A stretch of DNA of 37,356 nt from Prochlorococcus sp. AG-402-N21 (GCA_003216435.1 QCIW01000014.1:1-37356); one strand, 5' to 3'; shown: positions 9,486 through 21,699, counted from the first letter of the stretch. Program-made: numbers and translations. The notes: generated by a model from the sequence alone, not told the origin.

Positions 9486-10284
9486 GAACGACTTCCTGCC
9501 CGGAACCGTATATTTAGTAGGTGCAGGCCCTGGTGACCCTGATTTACTTACTGTGAAGGCGCATCGACTTATTAGTCAATGCGAAGCATTAGTTTATGAC
9601 TCTTTGGTTCCTAACGAAATCCTAGAATTGGTTCAATCTTCTTGTGAGTGTATCTTTGTTGGAAAACGACGTAATCAGCATTCAATACCTCAGCCGACAA
9701 CCAATGAGTTACTTGCTCAACTTGTTAAGTCTTATAAGTCTGTTGTGCGCTTAAAGGGTGGAGATCCTTTTGTATTTGGTCGGGGTGGGGAGGAGGCCGC
9801 TTATTTGAATAGTCGAGGCATCACTGTTGAAGTTGTTCCAGGAGTTACATCAGGCATTGCAGCTTCTGCATATATGGGTATTCCTTTAACGCATCGCTTG
9901 GGAGGAAGTTCAGTGACTTTTGTGACCGGACATGAGGGATATGATAAAAAACTTCCGTCGGTTAATTGGAAAAATCTAGCAAAATATAGTGATAGCTTGG
10001 TTATTTATATGGGTATACATAATCTCCCACATATTGTTAACAAGCTTCTGAATAACGGATTGTCTCCACTCACATCTGTAGCTGTTATTCAGCAAGCAAC
10101 TGTTAAAGGACAACGTTATTTAACAACTACATTAGAAAAAATTGTAGTTCAAGTTCAAAAACAGAAGTTTGAATCTCCTTCTATTGTCATTATCGGTAAG
10201 GTAGTTGATTTTCAAGTAGAAGCATGTGCTCCTCAAGCATCTAGTGCTACTATGCCTATCTCTTTAGAGGATTCGACACTTTAA
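9484..10284 (+). CDS. cobA: Uroporphyrinogen-III C-methyltransferase
   Basis: Adds two methyl groups from S-adenosylmethionine to uroporphyrinogen III giving precorrin-2, the branch to siroheme and cobalamin. 266 residues, the length of stand-alone SUMT enzymes with no CysG dehydrogenase part. Motifs: VYLVGAGPGDPDLLT (8-22), YDSLVPNEIL (from 38), VVRLKGGDPFVFGRGGEE (from 82), VEVVPGVTSGIAASAYMGIPLTHR (split over 115-138) and VTFVTGHE (from 144). The ATG at 9484 sits within the start of the opposite gene, so its ribosome site, if any, lies inside that gene; no Shine-Dalgarno is visible. Its end overlaps pabC on the opposite strand by 29 bases. Confidence 0.95.
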   Translation: MNDFLPGTVYLVGAGPGDPDLLTVKAHRLISQCEALVYDSLVPNEILELVQSSCECIFVGKRRNQHSIPQPTTNELLAQLVKSYKSVVRLKGGDPFVFGRGGEEAAYLNSRGITVEVVPGVTSGIAASAYMGIPLTHRLGGSSVTFVTGHEGYDKKLPSVNWKNLAKYSDSLVIYMGIHNLPHIVNKLLNNGLSPLTSVAVIQQATVKGQRYLTTTLEKIVVQVQKQKFESPSIVIIGKVVDFQVEACAPQASSATMPISLEDSTL

Positions 10285-11107
10285 TATCATATAAAGATAA
10301 CCATAATTCTTCAGGTTGAGAAAATATGTTTAGGCGAGTATTATTTATTTGATATATTGGCTGACAATTAAGACTATTAATCAGTAGCCATTCATCATTT
10401 TTCTTAGGCGTTATTTCAATTTTAGCTTCTTCTAAAATATTTTTATCTAATCCTTGTTGTCTCATGATTCCTGGAAGACAACCACTTTGTAAACGTGGAG
10501 TTAGATATTTATTACCTCGTTTGATGATTAAATTACTTGTTGTTCCGCAACAAATTTCTCCGAAAATACTTGCTAGTAAAGCATCATCATATCCAGCATT
10601 TTTAGATTCTCTTCGAGCTTGTATAGCTTGTCCATATGCAAATGTTTTATGCATTGATAAGTTGCTATTGGGATTTCGTGTTTCAGAACAACAAATCACA
10701 GTTGAGATAGGCTTGAAATTAGGTGAGACAGCATTGAATTCCAACCAAAATCGATGATTCGATGGATTGGAGTGTTTATTAGAAATATTTATCCCACGAT
10801 TTTCGTTTTGACCTCTACTCCAGTTGATACGAAGACATCCAGGATCTTTTTCTAAGGAGCATTTTCTTATTCCTTCTTTAATCAGCGGGAGAAGTTCATC
10901 TTTTGTGGGTGGTAAAGCCATACCTAGATTGGAGGCACTATTTTTCCAGCGTTGATAATGAGAAGATAGAAGTTTTGCTTCTCCATTCCAAATTAGAATT
11001 GTTTCGAAAATTCCATCTGCGTAATTTAATCCTCGATCATTTAGAGAGATTTTTAAACTTTCTAAGGTGCCCCAACCTCCATCTATCCATCCAATTCTTT
11101 TAATCAT
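10256..11107 (-). CDS. pabC: 4-amino-4-deoxychorismate lyase (PLP fold-type IV aminotransferase family)
   Basis: Releases p-aminobenzoate from 4-amino-4-deoxychorismate in folate synthesis. 283 residues, PLP fold-type IV. Visible features: SLNDRGLNYADGIFETI (from 22), a likely PLP lysine in MHKTFAYGQAIQAR, GYDDALLAS, and C-terminal SGCLPGIMRQQ. The position directly after pabB, in a TAATG overlap at 11105-11109, supports pabC over a branched-chain or D-amino acid aminotransferase. The 3' end overlaps cobA by 29 bases on the opposite strand. Confidence 0.85.
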   Translation of the reverse strand: MIKRIGWIDGGWGTLESLKISLNDRGLNYADGIFETILIWNGEAKLLSSHYQRWKNSASNLGMALPPTKDELLPLIKEGIRKCSLEKDPGCLRINWSRGQNENRGINISNKHSNPSNHRFWLEFNAVSPNFKPISTVICCSETRNPNSNLSMHKTFAYGQAIQARRESKNAGYDDALLASIFGEICCGTTSNLIIKRGNKYLTPRLQSGCLPGIMRQQGLDKNILEEAKIEITPKKNDEWLLINSLNCQPIYQINNTRLNIFSQPEELWLSLYDIKVSNPLKR

Positions 11108-12435
11108 TATTTATCTAATGCTTTGAGTATAGGCATTAATTTCCAACTCATTTCTTCAGCTTCATCTTGTGGGTTGGAATCTGCAACGATGCCACAGCCT
11201 GCGTTGACGCGTAATATTTGATTCTTTAGCATAATAGAACGAATTAGAATATTGCTATCAAAATTGCCATACCAATCTATATTGATTAAAGACCCACAAT
11301 ATGGTCCCCTAGGCATATTTTCTATTTCATTGATGCGTTGACATGCTCTAAGTTTTGGGGCACCACTGATAGAACCTCCAGGCCAGCAAGCTTCTAATAC
11401 ATCTACCCATGTTTTATCGGTACGTAGACATCCTTTAATCACTGAAGTTAAATGGTGTACTTTTGGAAAACTTTCTAATCCAACTAGTTGTGGTACGTGT
11501 ATAGAGCCTGGTTGACATACACGTCCAAGATCATTACGAATAAGGTCTACAATCATAATATTTTCTGCTCTATCTTTAGGACTTGAGACTAGGTCAATTG
11601 CCATATCTGCGTCTTTTTGTGGATCCTTATTTCTTGGCCTCGTACCTTTTATTGGACGCGCTTCGACATCACCATTAGCTAAAATCTTTAGGAAACGTTC
11701 TGGAGAGGCAGATATAATTGATTCTTGATTCTCTGAATCTCCTGCAATGACAATTCCACTGAATGGAGCAGGGGAGCTTTTTCGCAATTGAGCAAATATT
11801 TCTAGTGCGGAACTTTTGGAAGGTAAAGACGTTGTACAGCACACTGCCAAATTTGCTTGAAAGATATCTCCACTTTGGATCAAGTTTTTAATATATGAGA
11901 CATTCTCTGAATACTTATCTTTTGAAGTATGCCATTGCCAGGAATTAATAGGGATTCCATTGGTGTAATTTCGCACATACGATTTATTAGAATTGATGGT
12001 TGATAACTTTTCGAGCCAAGAAATTGTAGATTTTAACCGATTGCTATCGTATCCTTCAATCCAAAGTTCTTGCTTTTTAAGATCAAATTTAAATATCGGA
12101 TCATGAGATGCAATCCAAAGTGTTGCCATATCATCTCGTTTCCATGGATTATTCGGTTCGATCCATGCGGCTGCTTCATAGCTTAACCAACCAGTCCAAT
12201 GTCCACTCTTGATATTTCTTAGAACTTCAAAAGGGTTAGATGCATTTTGATCATTTGGTAAACCACGACAACATATGCGCTGTATTGGATCTGCAGCTAA
12301 TGTGACCCATCGTCCCAGTTGACTACTATCTCCATCTAGCCATATAAAACCATTTTCTCCCCATGTTTTTATCAATTCATTGGCTATAAAATCTGGATTT
12401 TGCCAAGCACATGCATGTCTATATGCTCTTTTCAT
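11107..12435 (-). CDS. pabB: Aminodeoxychorismate synthase component I
   Basis: Converts chorismate with ammonia to 4-amino-4-deoxychorismate. 442 residues of the chorismate-binding family. The loop reads PIKGTRPR (Lys263); PabB enzymes carry a lysine here whereas anthranilate synthase usually has alanine, so PabB is the better call than TrpE. Other motifs: [39 protein letters not shown] and [10 protein letters not shown]. No glutamine amidotransferase domain is fused, so PabA/TrpG must come from another locus. It starts in ATGA overlap with queC (12432-12435) and ends in TAATG overlap with pabC, which indicates coupled translation. Confidence 0.92.
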   Translation of the reverse strand: MKRAYRHACAWQNPDFIANELIKTWGENGFIWLDGDSSQLGRWVTLAADPIQRICCRGLPNDQNASNPFEVLRNIKSGHWTGWLSYEAAAWIEPNNPWKRDDMATLWIASHDPIFKFDLKKQELWIEGYDSNRLKSTISWLEKLSTINSNKSYVRNYTNGIPINSWQWHTSKDKYSENVSYIKNLIQSGDIFQANLAVCCTTSLPSKSSALEIFAQLRKSSPAPFSGIVIAGDSENQESIISASPERFLKILANGDVEARPIKGTRPRNKDPQKDADMAIDLVSSPKDRAENIMIVDLIRNDLGRVCQPGSIHVPQLVGLESFPKVHHLTSVIKGCLRTDKTWVDVLEACWPGGSISGAPKLRACQRINEIENMPRGPYCGSLINIDWYGNFDSNILIRSIMLKNQILRVNAGCGIVADSNPQDEAEEMSWKLMPILKALDK

Positions 12436-13112
12436 GGATTTAGATTGCTACACAGATCTGGACGACCTGCTTCTTTTAGAGCCGCATCTCGAATCCGACA
12501 ACTATCACATTTCCCACAAGGATTTTCTTCCCCACTATAACAACTCCAAGTAGATTGAATTGGAATATTCAGTCTCAGAGCTTCTTGGATAATTTTGACT
12601 TTTTTCCAATGAAGTAGTGGTGCCCATAGATTAATTACCTTACCCTCTCGACCTGCTTTATTGGATAGTTTGGCTAATTTTTGGTAGGCATGAATGTAAT
12701 CTGGTCGACAATCTGGATAGCCTGAGTAGTCCATTGCATTTATTCCTAAAGCAATTTGATTAGCCCCACGAGCTTCTGCAAGACTTAATCCCATCGCTAT
12801 AAAAATTGTATTTCTTCCAGGAACATATGTATTTGGTATTTTGTCTTTTACGATTCCGTCGATATGTATAGATTGCTCCATATCTGTTAATGATGATCCA
12901 CCCCAAGAAGACAATTGCATATCAATTATATGATGCTCTTTGATCCCTAGAAAACTTGCAATTTCTTTTGCACAATCCAATTCTTTATGATGTCGCTGCC
13001 CATAGTTAAATGAAAGACCTATAACTTCTTTATTGGCTTCTATGGCCAGAGCGGCAGCCGTTGCTGAATCGATCCCTCCTGATAGCAGAGCGATAGTTAT
13101 ATTCTGAGTCAT
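12432..13112 (-). CDS. queC: 7-cyano-7-deazaguanine (preQ0) synthase
   Basis: ATP-dependent conversion of 7-carboxy-7-deazaguanine to preQ0 on the route to queuosine in tRNA. 226 residues. PP-loop motif [13 protein letters not shown] (from 9), [23 protein letters not shown] and the zinc site [16 protein letters not shown] near the C-terminus (four cysteines). It lies between queE (63 bases upstream) and pabB (four-base overlap), in the same direction. The neighbouring queE carries out the step before. Confidence 0.95.
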   Translation of the reverse strand: MTQNITIALLSGGIDSATAAALAIEANKEVIGLSFNYGQRHHKELDCAKEIASFLGIKEHHIIDMQLSSWGGSSLTDMEQSIHIDGIVKDKIPNTYVPGRNTIFIAMGLSLAEARGANQIALGINAMDYSGYPDCRPDYIHAYQKLAKLSNKAGREGKVINLWAPLLHWKKVKIIQEALRLNIPIQSTWSCYSGEENPCGKCDSCRIRDAALKEAGRPDLCSNLNP

Positions 13113-13175
13113 GATTTTTTGTACTTCCTCACTGCTCAGAGAGTACTGGTGTATGAAATAAATAGACTTTTTTGA

Positions 13176-13798
13176 TTAGCTTATTTTGAGCCATTTGTGT
13201 ATTTGTAAACTCATTCTCCATTCTGGATTTTTTTTTATATATTCAAAAGTCAGATTTTGTCCTTTGTGATTATTCCAACCAGGTTGAAGAAACATTAATG
13301 GCTTTTTGTTCGTTAGCGCATTTGCTTTTTTTGCGATCTCTTCTGCAAAATCTAGATCATCATTATCATGAATAATTATTTTTAGCTCTTGGCAAACTTT
13401 TAGGATTTCTACAGTTGGAGGAGCATGTTTTTTCGGCGATAATGTGATCCAATCTGGATCGCCGCTGAGTGGATCTACGCCACTAGTTTCAATATGAATA
13501 GGAAGTGATTCATTTACCCTGATAGCTTTGCAGAGTGGATCTAAATTATGGTGTAGTGGCTCACCACCTGTAATGACAACAAAAGCCGCGCCATTAGAAT
13601 GTGCTTTTGATGCGTTTTCGGCAAGTTTTAAAACGCTTATCTGAGGGTATTGATCTGGAGACCACGAGGCTTTTGTGTCACACCATGGACATCCAACTTT
13701 GCAGCTCGCTAGTCTAATAAAATATGCACTTCTACCTGTATGTGCTCCTTCCCCTTGTAGAGAGTGAAAATCTTCTACAATTGGAAGCTTTGCTTCCA

Positions 13799-13799
<1 letters not shown>
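13176..13799 (-). CDS. queE: 7-carboxy-7-deazaguanine synthase (radical SAM)
   Basis: Radical SAM ring contraction of 6-carboxytetrahydropterin to 7-carboxy-7-deazaguanine. 207 residues. FHSLQGEGAHTGRSAYFIRL (12-31) is the QueE substrate site, followed by the cluster motif CKVGCPWCD (CX3CX2C, from 33), then VVITGGEPLHH and HIETSG. The C-terminus LQPGW fits the family. Its ATG at 13799 overlaps the pyrG stop in TAATG (13797-13801). The gene is intact. Confidence 0.94.
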
Positions 13800-15466
<1,667 letters not shown>

Positions 15467-15518
15467 TTATTTTTTTATTACTCTTTAAGTTACCTCGAAC
15501 TTGGGATACGCAAGGAAA

Positions 15519-15547
15519 ATTCTAAAGTTTTTCGTGAAATTACTCAA
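15519..15547 (-). promoter_or_regulatory. Candidate sigma-70 promoter for the pyrG run
   Basis: On the minus strand TTGAGT (15542-15547) is followed after exactly 17 bases by TAGAAT (15519-15524). Each differs from the consensus by one or two bases. The -10 lies about 52 bases before the pyrG ATG, inside the gap after aspS. It is the best-matched promoter I found in the window. Confidence 0.5.
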
Positions 15548-15572
15548 TTTTTTTGTATATAGGATCACCTTT

Positions 15573-17399
15573 TTAGTTTTCTTCTGTTTCTACTGTTGAT
15601 TGGATATGGAGTTCATTTAATTGATTTTTTGATGCTGCTCCAGGAGCTTGTGTCATAAGACATCTGGCTTGTTGAGTTTTAGGAAAGGCAATTGTGTCAC
15701 GAATAGAATCCTCTCCTGCTAGCAACATCAAAATTCTATCTAAGCCAAATGCAAGGCCCCCATGAGGAGGTGCACCTGTTTCCAAAGCATTCATCAAAAA
15801 TCCAAATTCTTTTTGAGCTTGATCTTCAGAAAATCCAATAACAGATAGAACTAGTTTTTGAAGTTCAGAATTATGAATACGAAGAGATCCTCCTCCAAGT
15901 TCCAGTCCATTTAGCACAAGATCATATGCTTGAGCTTTTGCATTAGGTAATCTTTCTTTCCATTCTTTCTGATTACCGCCTAAATCACTTGCGTTAGGAG
16001 CGCAAAATGGATGATGCATTGCTTCAAGTCGGTTCTCTTCTTCGTTGAATTCAAACATAGGAAAATCGACTACCCAGAGAAAATTCCAGTTCTTATTTTC
16101 TTCTGATGTGTTAATTAGACCTAACTCTTTAGCAAGAAATTGTCTTACGCGATCTAATGTTTTATTTACTATTTGAGTTTTTCCTGCTCCAAAAAGAAGT
16201 AAATCTCCAGCCGTTGCATTTGTTTTTTCTAAAAGGAGATCCTTTTGTTCTTTTGTGAGATTGTCTTTTATTGCTCCAATCGAGTCAATTTCTTTTCCTT
16301 CCCTAACTCTAATAAAAGCTAATCCACCTGCACCTGCATTTTGGGCTTCAGTAAAAATATCTCCACCTGGTTTAATTCTTACATTACTAATAGATTGATT
16401 TCCTTCGCGAACAGTAATACATTTAACTGCACCACCTGATTTGATTGCTCCTGAAAAGACTTTAAAAGGAGAATTTTTAAATATTTCGGCTACATCAGTA
16501 AGTTCCATTTCATAACGAGTATCTGGTCGATCAGTGCCAAAACGATCCATGGCTTCTTGCCATGTCAATTTTGGGAATGGAGTTTTTAAATCGACATTTT
16601 TAATTTTTTTCCATATTGATGTAATTAACCGTTCATTTAAATCAAGAATTTGCTCTTGATCCATGAAACTCATTTCCATGTCCAATTGAGTAAATTCTGG
16701 TTGTCTGTCTGAACGTAAATCTTCATCTCGAAAGCATTTTGCCACTTGGTAATACTTTTCGATTCCACCAACCATTAGGAGCTGCTTGAAGAGCTGTGGA
16801 GATTGCGGCAGAGCAAACCATTCTCCTTCACATACTCTTGATGGCACGAGATAGTCTCTTGCCCCTTCTGGAGTAGAGCGAGTGAGCAAAGGTGTTTCCA
16901 CCTCTATAAATCCTTCAGTTTCTAAAAAATTCCTTGCAACTTTTACTGTTTCATGACGTAATCTCAAATTTTTGTTCATTTTTCCTCTTCTTAGATCTAG
17001 ATATCGATGGCGAAGTCTTACTTCTTCCTTTATTGATTCATCATTAGCATTTATTGAAATTGAAAAAGGTAGGTTCTCTGAGACCGTATTGAGTATTTTG
17101 ATTTGTGTTGCTAGAACTTCAATTTCCCCAGTTTTTATTTTCTTATTAATTGATTCTTGAGGTCTATGACTAATTTTTCCTATTGCTTGCAGGACAGTCT
17201 CATTACGTAAGCCCTCAGCAATAGCAAATATATCTTTTCCTTGTTCTGGGTCAACAGTTACTTGAATAGTGCCAGAGCGGTCTCTTAGATCTATGAAAAT
17301 CACTCCACCGTGATCACGACAACGATCTACCCAGCCACAGAGGGTTACGGTTGTCCCAATGTGATGGTTGTTTAGTTCTCCACAGCTGTTGCTGCGCAT
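15573..17399 (-). CDS. aspS: Aspartyl-tRNA synthetase, bacterial type
   Basis: Charges tRNA-Asp. 608 residues, the bacterial length with the inserted GAD domain. N-terminal OB-fold anticodon domain ([21 protein letters not shown], 18-38 region); class II motif 1 near FIEVETPLL; motif 2 in [19 protein letters not shown]; motif 3 in [13 protein letters not shown] near residue 560. Starts at the ATG at 17399 ([10 protein letters not shown]). It follows gcvT by 65 bases in the same direction. Whether it also charges tRNA-Asn cannot be told by eye. Confidence 0.97.
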   Translation of the reverse strand: MRSNSCGELNNHHIGTTVTLCGWVDRCRDHGGVIFIDLRDRSGTIQVTVDPEQGKDIFAIAEGLRNETVLQAIGKISHRPQESINKKIKTGEIEVLATQIKILNTVSENLPFSISINANDESIKEEVRLRHRYLDLRRGKMNKNLRLRHETVKVARNFLETEGFIEVETPLLTRSTPEGARDYLVPSRVCEGEWFALPQSPQLFKQLLMVGGIEKYYQVAKCFRDEDLRSDRQPEFTQLDMEMSFMDQEQILDLNERLITSIWKKIKNVDLKTPFPKLTWQEAMDRFGTDRPDTRYEMELTDVAEIFKNSPFKVFSGAIKSGGAVKCITVREGNQSISNVRIKPGGDIFTEAQNAGAGGLAFIRVREGKEIDSIGAIKDNLTKEQKDLLLEKTNATAGDLLLFGAGKTQIVNKTLDRVRQFLAKELGLINTSEENKNWNFLWVVDFPMFEFNEEENRLEAMHHPFCAPNASDLGGNQKEWKERLPNAKAQAYDLVLNGLELGGGSLRIHNSELQKLVLSVIGFSEDQAQKEFGFLMNALETGAPPHGGLAFGLDRILMLLAGEDSIRDTIAFPKTQQARCLMTQAPGAASKNQLNELHIQSTVETEEN

Positions 17400-17464
17400 T
17401 AGAAATTTTTTCGTATAGGGAATGAGTTTCCCATAAAGAGGGATCTTCTCTTTTTAGAAATCAT

Positions 17465-18589
17465 TTAAAGCTTATTTTTGTTTGTATAAAAAGGTCTTCT
17501 GACGACAGTCGCTTTGTGTTCTTTCCCGCGAATATCTACATTTATTTCAGTTCCTATTTGTCCAAATTCTTTTTTTACATATCCCATTGCAATTGCTTTT
17601 TTTAAAGTAGGAGACCAGCTGCCACTTGTTATTTCTCCGATAATCTCCTTGTCTTTGAGTAACTGATACCCTTTCCTCGCAATTCCTCGTCCATTGATTT
17701 CTAGGCCAACTAGTTTTTGATCAATTCCTTTGGCTGTTTGTTTTTCTAGTGCTTTTCGACCAATAAAGTCAGAAGGCATTTCTAAATGAACTAGCCAGCC
17801 TAAACCTGCTTCTAATGGACTGGTATTTGCATTCATTTCATTGCCATAGAGATGTAAGGCAGCTTCTAATCGCAAAGTATCTCTTGCTCCTAGTCCACAT
17901 GGTTGAATTCCTTCTTTGATTAATTCCAGCCAAAGTGCTTTTCCCAGCTGTTGATCAACAAGCAATTCAAAACCATCTTCTCCTGTATAACCAGTTCTAG
18001 CGATAAATATTGGATTTGATTTTGTTTCTAGTGTATTTTTATGATTAATAAATTTATGTCCAAATCTTGGTATTAGAGAAGGTGACTCTTGTAAAAATTT
18101 GTTTAAGGTTTCGATAGTCTTAGGCCCTTGCAATGCAATGAAGATCCCATCTTTCTTGAAATCACTTATTTTTATTTCTAATGGCGATAAATATTTATCT
18201 ATCCAGGCAATATCTTGTTCTATACATGCAGCATTTATAACTATTATGAGATTTTCGTTATTGTTATTATCATGTCCTAAATCATAGATAATTAAATCAT
18301 CAATTATCCCACCATCTTTGTTTAAAAGTACTGTATAACAAGCTTCACCAGGGCCAATTCTATAAAGATCCGAAGGCACTAATTTTTGAAGTCCGTCTTT
18401 AGCTTGCCTTCCTTTAAGTATAAATACACCCATATGTGAAATGTCGAATACTCCAACTTCTTCTCTTACTGCATGATGCTCATTCATCAAACTAGAAAAT
18501 TGAATTGGCATCTCCCATCCTGCAAAAGATGCCATGCGGCAGCCTGTATTTATGTAGGCTTCATAGAGAGGTGTTTGTTTTAGAGACAT
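17465..18589 (-). CDS. gcvT: Aminomethyltransferase (glycine cleavage system T protein)
   Basis: Transfers the methylene group from aminomethyl-lipoyl H protein to tetrahydrofolate, releasing ammonia; photorespiratory glycine breakdown in cyanobacteria. 374 residues. Motifs: MASFAGWEMPIQFSS (19-33), VFDISHMGVF (47-56), QGPKTIETL, ARTGYTGEDGFEL (around 196-208), PCGLGARDTLRLEA, and C-terminal IGEITSGSWSPTLKKAIAMG. No glycine-riboswitch pattern is visible in the 111-base leader upstream. Its folate dependence fits loosely with pabB/pabC on the same strand downstream. Confidence 0.95.
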   Translation of the reverse strand: MSLKQTPLYEAYINTGCRMASFAGWEMPIQFSSLMNEHHAVREEVGVFDISHMGVFILKGRQAKDGLQKLVPSDLYRIGPGEACYTVLLNKDGGIIDDLIIYDLGHDNNNNENLIIVINAACIEQDIAWIDKYLSPLEIKISDFKKDGIFIALQGPKTIETLNKFLQESPSLIPRFGHKFINHKNTLETKSNPIFIARTGYTGEDGFELLVDQQLGKALWLELIKEGIQPCGLGARDTLRLEAALHLYGNEMNANTSPLEAGLGWLVHLEMPSDFIGRKALEKQTAKGIDQKLVGLEINGRGIARKGYQLLKDKEIIGEITSGSWSPTLKKAIAMGYVKKEFGQIGTEINVDIRGKEHKATVVRRPFYTNKNKL

Positions 18590-18701
18590 TTTTTGCTTCT
18601 AATTGGATTGTTGTAAAGAGATTGCTTGAATTAAAGAGAGAATATAAATGTAATTCTTCGTGGCTCGATTCCATAACTATAACTAACCTTAGATTCTTGG
18701 A

Positions 18702-18941
18702 ATGGATGCAATGCCCAAAAAAGAATGTTGTAGATCATGTGGGCATTGTTTTACTGCCCAACCAAGCATTGAGTTGTGGTGTCGTTTGAGAAAAATAAAA
18801 GTGCATTCAGATATTGCTGCTTTTGCTGTTTGTCATCATTGGACTAAGTCGGCACCTTTATTACCTAAGTTGAATGAGGGTGACATGAGTTTCGATAAAC
18901 AATTGGATTTTGGTAGATCCTTTGTGTCTAGCGATTATTGA
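18702..18941 (+). CDS. Small Cys/His-rich hypothetical protein, possible zinc site
   Basis: 79 residues, or 76 if it begins at the second ATG (18711, MPKKECC). The N-terminal half has CCRSCGHC, a further WCRLRKIKVH and VCHHW: seven Cys with several His, an arrangement that suggests a bound metal. The C-terminal part (LPKLNEGDMSFDKQLDF) is polar. I recognise the style as that of a short conserved picocyanobacterial hypothetical but know no function. It stands alone on the plus strand between gcvT and speB, divergent from gcvT. The overlapping longer plus-strand frame at 18505-18789 is antisense to the gcvT start and less protein-like. Confidence 0.65.
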   Translation: MDAMPKKECCRSCGHCFTAQPSIELWCRLRKIKVHSDIAAFAVCHHWTKSAPLLPKLNEGDMSFDKQLDFGRSFVSSDY

Positions 18942-19042
18942 TTTTGCAATAGATAATTCGTTAGCTCACAATTTTTTTGACAAATTTACATGGTATCAAA
19001 CTCTTGTTTTGCAAATAATTAGTTTATTTCCAACTTGATTCG

Positions 19043-19951
19043 TTATTCCTTTTGATTTGAAAGACTTAGTAGTAATAAAACACTCCTAGTAACTTTTGCG
19101 GCTAGAATGCTACTTATCCCAAGTGAATCTAACTGAGGAGCTAATTCAACAATATCTGCCGCAATAATTTGGTGATGTTTTAAAACATCTATGATCGCTG
19201 CGAAATCATTCCAGAAGTACCCTCCCGGTTCTGGAGTACCAGTACCAGGGAGGACACTTGGGTCAAACCAGTCGAGATCAATTGATAGATAAATTGGTTT
19301 ACCTCTAAAAGGTTCTAGTGATTCTTTGAGTTGTTTAGCTTGTTCACCTGTTTTATGAGTAATTAATCGTTTATTTGACTTTAGATCTTGAAATTCTTCA
19401 GCTGTACCACTGCGAATGCCTACTTGAAAGAGCTTTTTACTTGGTAATATTTCTAAGCATCTAGTCATTGCACATGCATGGTTATATTTTGACCCGAGCC
19501 ATTCATTTCTGAGATCGGCATGTGCATCTAGTTGTACAAGTAGAAGATTTTCATAATTTTTTGCTATTGCTGATACAGCTCCTGAGCTGATGGAATGTTC
19601 TCCACCCAGCAATAATGGTTTTAGCCCCAGACTCAATAAATGATCAGTTGCTTTTTGAACGAGTTTAATGACTGGTTCAGGAGCTCCAAAAGGTATTTCC
19701 AACGAACCTAGGTCTACAAAATTTAGTTTTTCAAGGTCTAAATTTAATTGTGGGCAATAAGTTTCAAGACAGCTACTAACTTCTCTAATTGCTGAAGGTC
19801 CAAAACGAGATCCCGGTCTAAATGATGTTGTTCCGTCATAGGGCACGCTAAAGATTCCTATTGCAGAATCATTTGGTTTGCGTTTAGCACCCATAAATAT
19901 TCCACCTTCAGTATTAAAGATGGCTTCCCCCTCCCCCGTGGAAATGTTCAT
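19043..19951 (-). CDS. speB: Agmatinase (ureohydrolase family)
   Basis: Hydrolyses agmatine to putrescine and urea. 302 residues. Manganese-site motifs of the arginase fold: GGEHSISSG (117-125 region), [12 protein letters not shown], and [22 protein letters not shown] with the two aspartates in place. [18 protein letters not shown] near residue 35 is typical of agmatinases. The ATG overlaps the speE stop in ATGA (19948-19951), and speE supplies the next use of putrescine, which supports agmatinase over other ureohydrolases. The first 25 residues precede the conserved domain, so a later start is possible. Confidence 0.88.
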   Translation of the reverse strand: MNISTGEGEAIFNTEGGIFMGAKRKPNDSAIGIFSVPYDGTTSFRPGSRFGPSAIREVSSCLETYCPQLNLDLEKLNFVDLGSLEIPFGAPEPVIKLVQKATDHLLSLGLKPLLLGGEHSISSGAVSAIAKNYENLLLVQLDAHADLRNEWLGSKYNHACAMTRCLEILPSKKLFQVGIRSGTAEEFQDLKSNKRLITHKTGEQAKQLKESLEPFRGKPIYLSIDLDWFDPSVLPGTGTPEPGGYFWNDFAAIIDVLKHHQIIAADIVELAPQLDSLGISSILAAKVTRSVLLLLSLSNQKE

Positions 19952-20811
19952 TTGTTTAATTCTCGCTCTATAAAGGCTGGAATTGCTTCAAAGGAACCTT
20001 TTTGCCAACGAGGACTCCATATTTCACAAGCGTTGGTTATTTCACAGGCTCTTGATTTAATCGGATGGTGATATCTTGGCGTATCTTCTGCTGCAAAAGT
20101 CCAACTCCACCATCCGCTTGGATAAATCGGCATAGATCCATATAAAGGATCTGCATAGCGGAAAATGTCACGAATTATTCGCACAGTGTTAATGTGACAC
20201 TCTAGAAAAGCTTCGGGTGATTCAGTTTGTGCCGCAAGAACACCTTGTTGCTTAAGTATCCGCTTGCAATGTTGAAAAAAACTTCTATTGAACAACCCTT
20301 CTGCAGGTCCTTTCGGATCTGAACTGTCAATTATTATCACATCATAGTAATTATTTTTTGTATTAGCTACCCATTCGAGACCATTCTGGATTTTGATAGT
20401 TAATCTAGGGTCCTTCCATGCATGATTACCAAGACTTGGAATGTATTTTTGACTTAATTGGATTACATCTATATCAATTTCTATCAAATCTAGTTGCTTG
20501 ACTTCCTTATAACGTAGACATTCTCTTGCTGATCCTCCATCACCTCCTCCAATAATTAATATATTATCTAACTGCTCAGCACTGCACATGGCTGGATGCA
20601 CTAAGCATTCGTGATATTGTTTCTCCTGTCCTTCTGTCGTCATCCAACAGTTATCAAGTAATAGACCTCTTCCATATTTCTCCGTTTCAACAATCATCAC
20701 TTCTTGGTATTTATTTTTTTTCTTAACTATGACTTCTCCTTGTAGCCCATAGCGCTGCCCATTGTGGTATTCGTCAATCCAAGAGCTCAATTCACTTTCT
20801 TGTTTACGCAT
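19948..20811 (-). CDS. speE: Spermidine synthase
   Basis: Aminopropyl transfer from decarboxylated S-adenosylmethionine to putrescine. 287 residues. Motifs: [20 protein letters not shown] (partly, from 49), [17 protein letters not shown] (from 85), [30 protein letters not shown] (catalytic aspartate region) and QTESPEAF. Coupled to speB by a four-base overlap and preceded by mazG at 15 bases, all on the minus strand. The substrate amine is inferred from family and context. Confidence 0.93.
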   Translation of the reverse strand: MRKQESELSSWIDEYHNGQRYGLQGEVIVKKKNKYQEVMIVETEKYGRGLLLDNCWMTTEGQEKQYHECLVHPAMCSAEQLDNILIIGGGDGGSARECLRYKEVKQLDLIEIDIDVIQLSQKYIPSLGNHAWKDPRLTIKIQNGLEWVANTKNNYYDVIIIDSSDPKGPAEGLFNRSFFQHCKRILKQQGVLAAQTESPEAFLECHINTVRIIRDIFRYADPLYGSMPIYPSGWWSWTFAAEDTPRYHHPIKSRACEITNACEIWSPRWQKGSFEAIPAFIERELNK

Positions 20812-20826
20812 GGTTTTCTTGATGAT

Positions 20827-21642
20827 TTATTTTTTCTGAAGAGCTTTTTTGGCTTCTTTCCATTTTTCTGCTAATTGTTCGGTTGATTGCTTTGATAGAT
20901 CATCTTCTACTTTTTTTTCAATGTAGGCAAATCGTTTCAAGAATCTATTATTTGTTCCTGAGAGACCTTCTTCAGGATCAATTTTATACCAGCGGGCAAT
21001 ATTTATGAGTGTGAAAAGTACGTCTCCTAGTTCTTCTTGGGAATCAGTTCTGTTCTGAGATGTTAATGCATCCTTAAATTCATTTATTTCTTCGTCAAAT
21101 TTTTTCCATACGGCATCTACTGTTGGCCATTCAAACCCTATTTTGGCTACTTTCTTAGAGATATACATAGCTCCAGCAATTGCGGGTTGAGATCGACTTT
21201 TATTTTTGAGCCGGTCACTAATGGGACTCGTAGAAGATTCTAATTGGGTTTCTGATAATTTGATTTCTTCCCATTTTTTATTAACTTCTTCTTTGGTAGT
21301 TAATTTATGATTCCCAAAAACATGTGGATGTCGTCGAATTAATTTCTTAGTAATTGAATCAATTACATCATTTAAACAAAAGCGCTTTTCTTCGGACGCA
21401 ATTTGAGAATGTAGAACTACTTGAAGTAGTAGATCTCCAAGCTCTTCAACGAGATGTTCATCATTACCTTCTCGAATTGCATCAGTTACTTCGTGAGCTT
21501 CTTCAAGAACAAATGGGATGAGAGAACTATGTGTTTGTTCTAAGTCCCAAGGACAGCCTTTGATTGGATCTCTTAGAAGTGCAATCACTTTAATTAGTTC
21601 AGATATGGAATTCTCTTCGAGATTGCTAATTGTATTTTCCAT
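20827..21642 (-). CDS. mazG: Nucleoside triphosphate pyrophosphohydrolase MazG
   Basis: Hydrolyses NTPs to NMPs and pyrophosphate; thought to remove damaged nucleotides and to affect ppGpp levels. 271 residues with the two tandem MazG domains: first LRDPIKGCPWDLEQTHSSL with EEAHEVTDAI and EELGDLLLQVVLHSQIA, second KIGFEWPTVDAVWKKFDEEINEF with EELGDVLFTLINIARW (EExxE-type metal sites). The host-type two-domain form, not the short cyanophage one. Follows the DUF2227 gene by 57 bases and precedes speE by 15. Confidence 0.94.
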   Translation of the reverse strand: MENTISNLEENSISELIKVIALLRDPIKGCPWDLEQTHSSLIPFVLEEAHEVTDAIREGNDEHLVEELGDLLLQVVLHSQIASEEKRFCLNDVIDSITKKLIRRHPHVFGNHKLTTKEEVNKKWEEIKLSETQLESSTSPISDRLKNKSRSQPAIAGAMYISKKVAKIGFEWPTVDAVWKKFDEEINEFKDALTSQNRTDSQEELGDVLFTLINIARWYKIDPEEGLSGTNNRFLKRFAYIEKKVEDDLSKQSTEQLAEKWKEAKKALQKK

Positions 21643-21699
21643 TTAGGTTGGATATTTATCTAGCTAGCTTCGCATTTTCTTTTTGTTTTGTGCTATTTC

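Noticed and set aside
18590-18701. Glycine riboswitch upstream of gcvT
   Set aside because: The leader was read for the conserved glycine aptamer segments; none is present.
18505-18789. A 94-residue plus-strand frame over the gcvT start
   Set aside because: It is antisense to well-conserved gcvT sequence and overlaps the more convincing Cys-rich gene in another frame.
18977-18982. Consensus -35 box TTGACA in the gap before the speB stop
   Set aside because: No -10 lies 16-18 bases downstream and no gene starts on that strand.
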